DNA of 9,871 nt from Acidobacteriaceae bacterium (GTDB lineage: Bacteria; Acidobacteriota; Terriglobia; Terriglobales; Acidobacteriaceae): positions 14,769 through 24,639 of the forward strand of contig PMMJ01000517.1 in the NCBI GenBank assembly GCA_003162255.1, in the 5' to 3' direction. Positions 6,770 through 9,871 of the stretch are shown here, piece by piece. Both the position numbers and the translations under genes were made by a program. The number at the start of each line of letters is the position of its first letter. Positions within the stretch are counted from its first letter, which is position 1. The notes under the pieces were generated by a model, which saw only the letters and a list, made by a program, of their open reading frames with translations, did no database searches and was not told the origin of the DNA.

Positions 6770-7087
6770 GTGCCGACATTCGAAGTTGAGGGAAGAAGTT
6801 ACGAAGTGGACGAAGACGGCTTCTTGCAGGAACCGGAGTGCTGGAACCATGTGGTGGCCAAGGACTTCGCCGCTACTGAGGCTATTGCCGATCTGACCGA
6901 GGAACACTGGAAGGTCATTCACTACATCCGCAATTACTACCTGGAGTTTGGGATTGCGCCCATGATTCGCAAGCTATGCAAGGAAACCGGGCACAAACTG
7001 AGTGAGATCTACAAGCTGTTTCCATCCGGGCCGGCGAAGGGTGCGTGCAAGCTGGCCGGGCTGCCGAAGCCGACAGGCTGTGTGTAG
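6770..7087 (+). CDS. dsrC: DsrC, sulfur-carrier co-substrate of sulfite reductase
   Basis: Small soluble protein that carries the DsrAB product as a trisulfide between two C-terminal cysteines, later reduced by DsrMKJOP. The 105-residue protein ends GPAKGACKLAGLPKPTGCV (87-105), so both redox cysteines are present (C93 and C104, ten residues apart, C104 penultimate). This marks a true DsrC rather than TusE or a single-Cys homologue. The N-terminal YEVDEDGFL and HWKVIHYIRNYYLEFGIAP (47-65) are family blocks, and length is typical. The start is GTG, chosen because AAGGAG lies 7 nt upstream and MPTFEVEG matches family N-termini. It lies 18 bp after dsrL and 7 bp before the next gene, so it is co-transcribed with its partner enzymes. 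Confidence 0.97.
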   Translation: MPTFEVEGRSYEVDEDGFLQEPECWNHVVAKDFAATEAIADLTEEHWKVIHYIRNYYLEFGIAPMIRKLCKETGHKLSEIYKLFPSGPAKGACKLAGLPKPTGCV

Positions 7088-7094
7088 AAATCTT

Positions 7095-7583
7095 ATGGAC
7101 GCGAGTGAGGCCATTCTGGAGCGGTGGAGTGTGCGAACGGCGGAATCCTACCCGCGTCACGCGGCGGCTCTCTTGATCAAGGAGCCGGATCCTTTTCGCA
7201 ATCCGGTCGGCGCCACGCTGCGCCGAAGCTTCTCGTGCCTGCTGCGCGAATTGTCGGGCGATATGGACGCAACGGCAATCGAGTCCGCCCTCGACCCGAT
7301 CATCCGGCTCCAAGTGGTCCAAGGGTTTTCTCCCGACGACGCCGTGCGATTCGTGTCTCTGCTGAAACCCATTCTCCGTGGGCTTGCGCCGGAACGAAAC
7401 TCCGCAGTCCTCGATTGCGAAGTCGCCGATGACAAGATGGACGATGGCAGAATCGACCGGCTCGCGGCGATGGCGGCTGACAAGTACACACAGTGCCGTG
7501 AACAACTCGCGCGAATCCGGGCCAACGAAATTCAACGCGCGAGCCAGACGCAACAGCGCATCCGCGCGAGGCGGCCCGCATGA
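7095..7583 (+). CDS. RsbRD N-terminal-domain-like protein, function unknown
   Basis: A 162-residue soluble, largely helical protein. It begins MDASEAILERWSVRTAESYP, then has DPFRNPVGATLRRSF (32-46) and VVQGFSPDDAVRFVSLLK (74-91). This pattern resembles the RsbRD N-terminal domain, a non-heme globin-like helical module found at the front of some stressosome and histidine-kinase proteins. No kinase or STAS domain follows; the C-terminus is a charged Arg/Gln-rich helix, possibly a short coiled coil. Small proteins annotated this way occur beside dsrM in some sulfate reducers, as I recall. The ATG at 7095 is preferred because similarity starts there and upstream codons overlap dsrC. The stop overlaps the dsrM start (ATGA), so it is made together with DsrMK. 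A role in assembly, sensing or regulation of the Dsr membrane complex is inference only. Confidence 0.75.
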   Translation: MDASEAILERWSVRTAESYPRHAAALLIKEPDPFRNPVGATLRRSFSCLLRELSGDMDATAIESALDPIIRLQVVQGFSPDDAVRFVSLLKPILRGLAPERNSAVLDCEVADDKMDDGRIDRLAAMAADKYTQCREQLARIRANEIQRASQTQQRIRARRPA

Positions 7584-8593
7584 AGGCTCTTTCCCCGCTG
7601 CTGGCCGTGCTGGCGATCGCTCTACTCGCCTTCCTGGCCGGACAGGCGCATGCCGGAGTGGTTTTTCTGGCGGTGGTTGTTCCCTATGCGGCCTTTGCAG
7701 TTTTCCTCTTTGGCTTCTGTTACCGAGTGCTGCGGTGGGCGTGGACCCCTGTGCCGTTCCGCATTCCCACCACGTGCGGCCAGCAAAAGTCGCTGCCCTG
7801 GATCAAGTCGGCGTCCCTGGACAACCCAGCCACCGGCTGGGACGCAGTCGGTCGCATGGCGCTGGAAATTCTCCTCTTCCGTTCGCTGTTTCGCAACAAC
7901 CGCGCTCGACTGCATGATGCGCGACTGGTGCTGGGAGACGACAGAACTCTCTGGCTGGGCGCTCTGGCGTTTCATTGGTCCTTACTGGTGATACTGCTCC
8001 GGCATCTGCGCTTGTTTGTCCAGCCGGTTCCAGTTTTCGTGAAAGCAATCGATGGACTGGACAGCATTTTTCAAGTGGGACTCCCTTCAGTCTATATCTC
8101 CGATGTCGTCATCGTGGGCGCGCTCCTGTATCTGGTGGCACGGCGATTTCGCAACCCGATTGTCCGATATGTATCTCTGCCGATCGACTACCTGGCCCTG
8201 TTTCTTCTGCTGGGAGCCGTACTTTCCGGCCTATTCATGCGCTTCGTCGTCCGCGTAGACGTGGTCGCGATCAAACAGTTTGCGCTCGGATTGGCGGTCT
8301 TCCACCCCTTAATTACCAGCGCTCTGACTCCTATGTTTCTGATCCACTTACTTATTGTCAGCGCCGTGGCTGCATACTTCCCGTTCAGCAAGCTCATGCA
8401 CGTGGGCGGAGTCTTTCTCAGCCCTACACGCAATCTCGCCAACAACAGCCGTAGTAAGCGCCACGTCAATCCCTGGAATTATCCAGTCAAAACCCACTCC
8501 TATGCGGAGTGGGAACACGAGTTCCGAGACAAACTGAAAGCGGCGAAACTTCCGCTTGAGACTGAAGATGCCGGAAAAACTACTATCAATTGA
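7580..8593 (+). CDS. dsrM: DsrM, NarI-like cytochrome b membrane subunit of DsrMKJOP
   Basis: Integral membrane diheme cytochrome b that exchanges electrons with menaquinone and hands them to DsrK on the cytoplasmic side. The 337-residue protein shows hydrophobic segments at about 4-22, 26-50, 123-142, 170-187, 202-222 and 249-267. Likely heme-ligand histidines lie in FHWSLLVILLRHLRL (131-145) and near the last helix (H256, H274). The C-terminal tail has FLSPTRNLANNSRSKRHVNP (279-298) and NPWNYPVKTHSYAEWEHEFR, both characteristic of DsrM and distinguishing it from NarI. The start ATG overlaps the previous stop by 4 bp and has GAGG 8 nt upstream. The 3' end overlaps dsrK by 26 bp. Confidence 0.95.
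   Translation: MKALSPLLAVLAIALLAFLAGQAHAGVVFLAVVVPYAAFAVFLFGFCYRVLRWAWTPVPFRIPTTCGQQKSLPWIKSASLDNPATGWDAVGRMALEILLFRSLFRNNRARLHDARLVLGDDRTLWLGALAFHWSLLVILLRHLRLFVQPVPVFVKAIDGLDSIFQVGLPSVYISDVVIVGALLYLVARRFRNPIVRYVSLPIDYLALFLLLGAVLSGLFMRFVVRVDVVAIKQFALGLAVFHPLITSALTPMFLIHLLIVSAVAAYFPFSKLMHVGGVFLSPTRNLANNSRSKRHVNPWNYPVKTHSYAEWEHEFRDKLKAAKLPLETEDAGKTTIN
8493..8513 (+). repeat. Perfect 8-bp inverted repeat near the 3' end of dsrM
   Basis: CCCACTCC and GGAGTGGG flank a 5-nt loop TATGC. The RNA hairpin would be GC-rich and stable and ends 54 nt before the dsrK ATG. It lies within coding codons for THSYAEWE, so it may simply reflect protein sequence. It could affect RNA processing or relative translation of dsrM and dsrK. 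Confidence 0.4.
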
Positions 8594-9871
8594 ACAGAAG
8601 AATCCGCAGGGCGATTGGCGCGATGCCGGGGTTGAGTTTCGCAAAGGGACGATCTGTTACGCGGCGGCGCCGAAGAACCTCACCTATCTCGGGCTGCCCA
8701 ACCCGCGCCAGTGGCAGCCTTTCGACGCGGATTGGAAGCTTCCGCCCAACTGGAAACAAATCATTCTTGCAGGCATAAAAGACCGATTGCGAAAGTACCG
8801 GTCTTTTCGCTTATTTATGGAAGTCTGCGTGCGCTGCGGCGCCTGCGCCGACAAGTGTCATTTCTATGTCGGCTCCGGCGATCCCAAAAACATGCCTGTG
8901 CTTCGCGCCGAACTGATGCGCTCGGTCTATCGCCGTTATTTCACTTTGACGGGCCGGCTCTTCGGCTCGCTCGTCGGTGCGCGCGAGCTGACTGAAGACG
9001 TCATTAAGGAATGGTTCTATTACTTCTATCAATGTACTGAATGCCGGCGCTGTTCGGTTTTCTGTCCCTATGGAATCGATACCGCTGAAATAACGATGAT
9101 TGGCCGCGAGTTACTCGATCTTATCGGCTGCAACATCAACTGGGTCACGGAGCCTGCCGCCAATTGTTTCCGCACCGGCAATCATCTTGGAATACTGCCG
9201 CACGCTTTTCAGGACAGCATTCAATTCGCCAGCGATGAAGCGAAAGAAATCACCGGCCTGCCCATTGAAGTTCCCATCAGCCGCAAGGGCGCAGAGATTC
9301 TTTTCGTCATGCCTTCGGCCGACTACTTTGGCACTCCGCATTACTACACGCTGCTCGGCTATCTGATGCTGTTTCACGAAATCGGACTTGACTACACCGT
9401 CAGTGCCTTTGCCTCGGAAGGCGGCAACTTCGGCCTCTTTTCCTCGCACGAGTTGATGAAACGGCTCAATGCCAAAATCTACGAAGAAGCGAAGCGCCTG
9501 CGCGTCAAATGGATATTGGGCGGCGAGTGCGGCCACATGTGGCGCGTGTTTCATCAGTACATGGACACGATGAATGGTCCCGCCGATTTTCTGGAGCCGC
9601 CGGTTTCGCCCATAACCGGAACGCGTTTCGAGAATGCCCGTTCCACGCGGGCAGTTCACATTTGCGAGTTCACCGCCGACCTGATTCATCATGGCAAACT
9701 CCGACTTGATCCTAGCCGCAATGATCGATGGAATGTCACTTACCACGACTCCTGCAATCCTTCGCGCGCCATGGGATTGCTGGAAGAACCGCGCTTCATC
9801 CTGAAAAGAGTTTGCCGGAATTTCCACGAGATGCCGGAAAACACGATCCGCGAGCAGACCTTCTGCTGCGG
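8568..9871 (+). CDS. dsrK: DsrK, HdrD-like Fe-S catalytic subunit of DsrMKJOP, cut by the right edge
   Basis: Cytoplasmic-face subunit thought to reduce the DsrC trisulfide or disulfide with electrons from DsrM, related to heterodisulfide reductase HdrD. I translated it from the ATG at 8568: MPEKLLSIEQKNPQGDW. Features seen in 434 complete codons: two ferredoxin motifs, C87-x2-C90-x2-C93-x3-C97 and C156-x2-C159-x2-C162-x3-C166-P; the DsrK block GSGDPKNMPVLRAELMRSVY (102-121); GGECGHMWRV (318-327); and HDSCNPSRAM (393-402) followed by FCC at the very edge, the start of the second CCG-type motif that binds the noncubane [4Fe-4S] cluster. The family runs 520-550 residues, so about 100 are missing. 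The start lies inside dsrM (26-bp overlap) with only a weak ribosome site, which suggests translational coupling. dsrJOP would be expected downstream. Confidence 0.95.
   Translation, partial: MPEKLLSIEQKNPQGDWRDAGVEFRKGTICYAAAPKNLTYLGLPNPRQWQPFDADWKLPPNWKQIILAGIKDRLRKYRSFRLFMEVCVRCGACADKCHFYVGSGDPKNMPVLRAELMRSVYRRYFTLTGRLFGSLVGARELTEDVIKEWFYYFYQCTECRRCSVFCPYGIDTAEITMIGRELLDLIGCNINWVTEPAANCFRTGNHLGILPHAFQDSIQFASDEAKEITGLPIEVPISRKGAEILFVMPSADYFGTPHYYTLLGYLMLFHEIGLDYTVSAFASEGGNFGLFSSHELMKRLNAKIYEEAKRLRVKWILGGECGHMWRVFHQYMDTMNGPADFLEPPVSPITGTRFENARSTRAVHICEFTADLIHHGKLRLDPSRNDRWNVTYHDSCNPSRAMGLLEEPRFILKRVCRNFHEMPENTIREQTFCC
8777..8807 (+). repeat. Perfect 9-bp inverted repeat with T-tract inside dsrK
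   Basis: AAAAGACCG and CGGTCTTTT flank a 13-nt loop, within codons about 70-80 of dsrK. A second, mutually exclusive stem, GCGAAA (8789-8794) with TTTCGC (8805-8810), overlaps it. The shape is terminator-like, but the stem is only moderately GC-rich and lies inside a gene. Confidence 0.35.

Noticed and set aside
7002..7094. Upstream start for the RsbRD_N-like gene at 7002
   Set aside because: It would overlap dsrC by 86 bp with an Arg/Cys-rich segment unlike the family; the ATG at 7095 begins the recognisable domain.
1..9871. CRISPR arrays, tRNA or rRNA genes, insertion sequences
   Set aside because: I saw no spaced direct repeats, cloverleaf-like sequence, transposase motifs or terminal inverted repeats in the window.

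Overview
The window shows one end of a dissimilatory sulfur metabolism locus (dsr) beside an encapsulin nanocompartment operon. GC content is moderately high, near 60% by eye. DsrA and DsrB carry all the siroheme-[4Fe-4S] cysteines, DsrC has both redox cysteines, and the DsrMK membrane module follows. This points to a bacterium that reduces sulfite or sulfate, or disproportionates or oxidises sulfur through a Dsr pathway. Reductive-looking DsrAB next to a DsrL flavoprotein is a combination known from Acidobacteriota of peat and sediment, among others. Acidobacteriota is therefore a reasonable but unproven guess; no taxonomic marker lies in the window.

Layout on the minus strand, left third: an encapsulin shell gene cut by the left edge (1-658), overlapped by 8 bp by a DyP-type heme peroxidase gene (651-1718). 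The peroxidase ends in a textbook encapsulin cargo-loading peptide. About 240 bp further on is a precorrin-2 dehydrogenase/sirohydrochlorin ferrochelatase gene (1959-2570), which makes siroheme, the DsrAB prosthetic group.

A 228-bp divergent intergenic region (2571-2798) follows. A near-perfect CRP/FNR-family palindrome lies exactly midway between the two start codons.

Layout on the plus strand, right two thirds: a tightly packed operon of dsrA (2799-3989), dsrB (3986-5068), a dsrL-type NAD(P)H:acceptor oxidoreductase (5105-6751), dsrC (6770-7087), a small RsbRD_N-like protein (7095-7583), dsrM (7580-8593) and dsrK (8568 to the right edge, incomplete). Most junctions overlap or are separated by fewer than 40 bp, so one transcript is likely. 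dsrJOP would be expected past the right edge.

How the parts work together: the minus-strand enzyme supplies siroheme. DsrAB reduces sulfite to the sulfur bound as a DsrC trisulfide, or runs in reverse. DsrL can couple DsrAB to the pyridine nucleotide pool. DsrMK links the quinone pool to the DsrC disulfide or trisulfide. The encapsulated peroxidase is probably an oxidative-stress module, and its link to the sulfur genes is positional only.

The points most worth checking are the DsrL nucleotide site, which lacks the YRR signature reported for DsrL paired with reductive DsrAB; the RsbRD_N-like gene inside the operon; and the central CRP/FNR-type operator.
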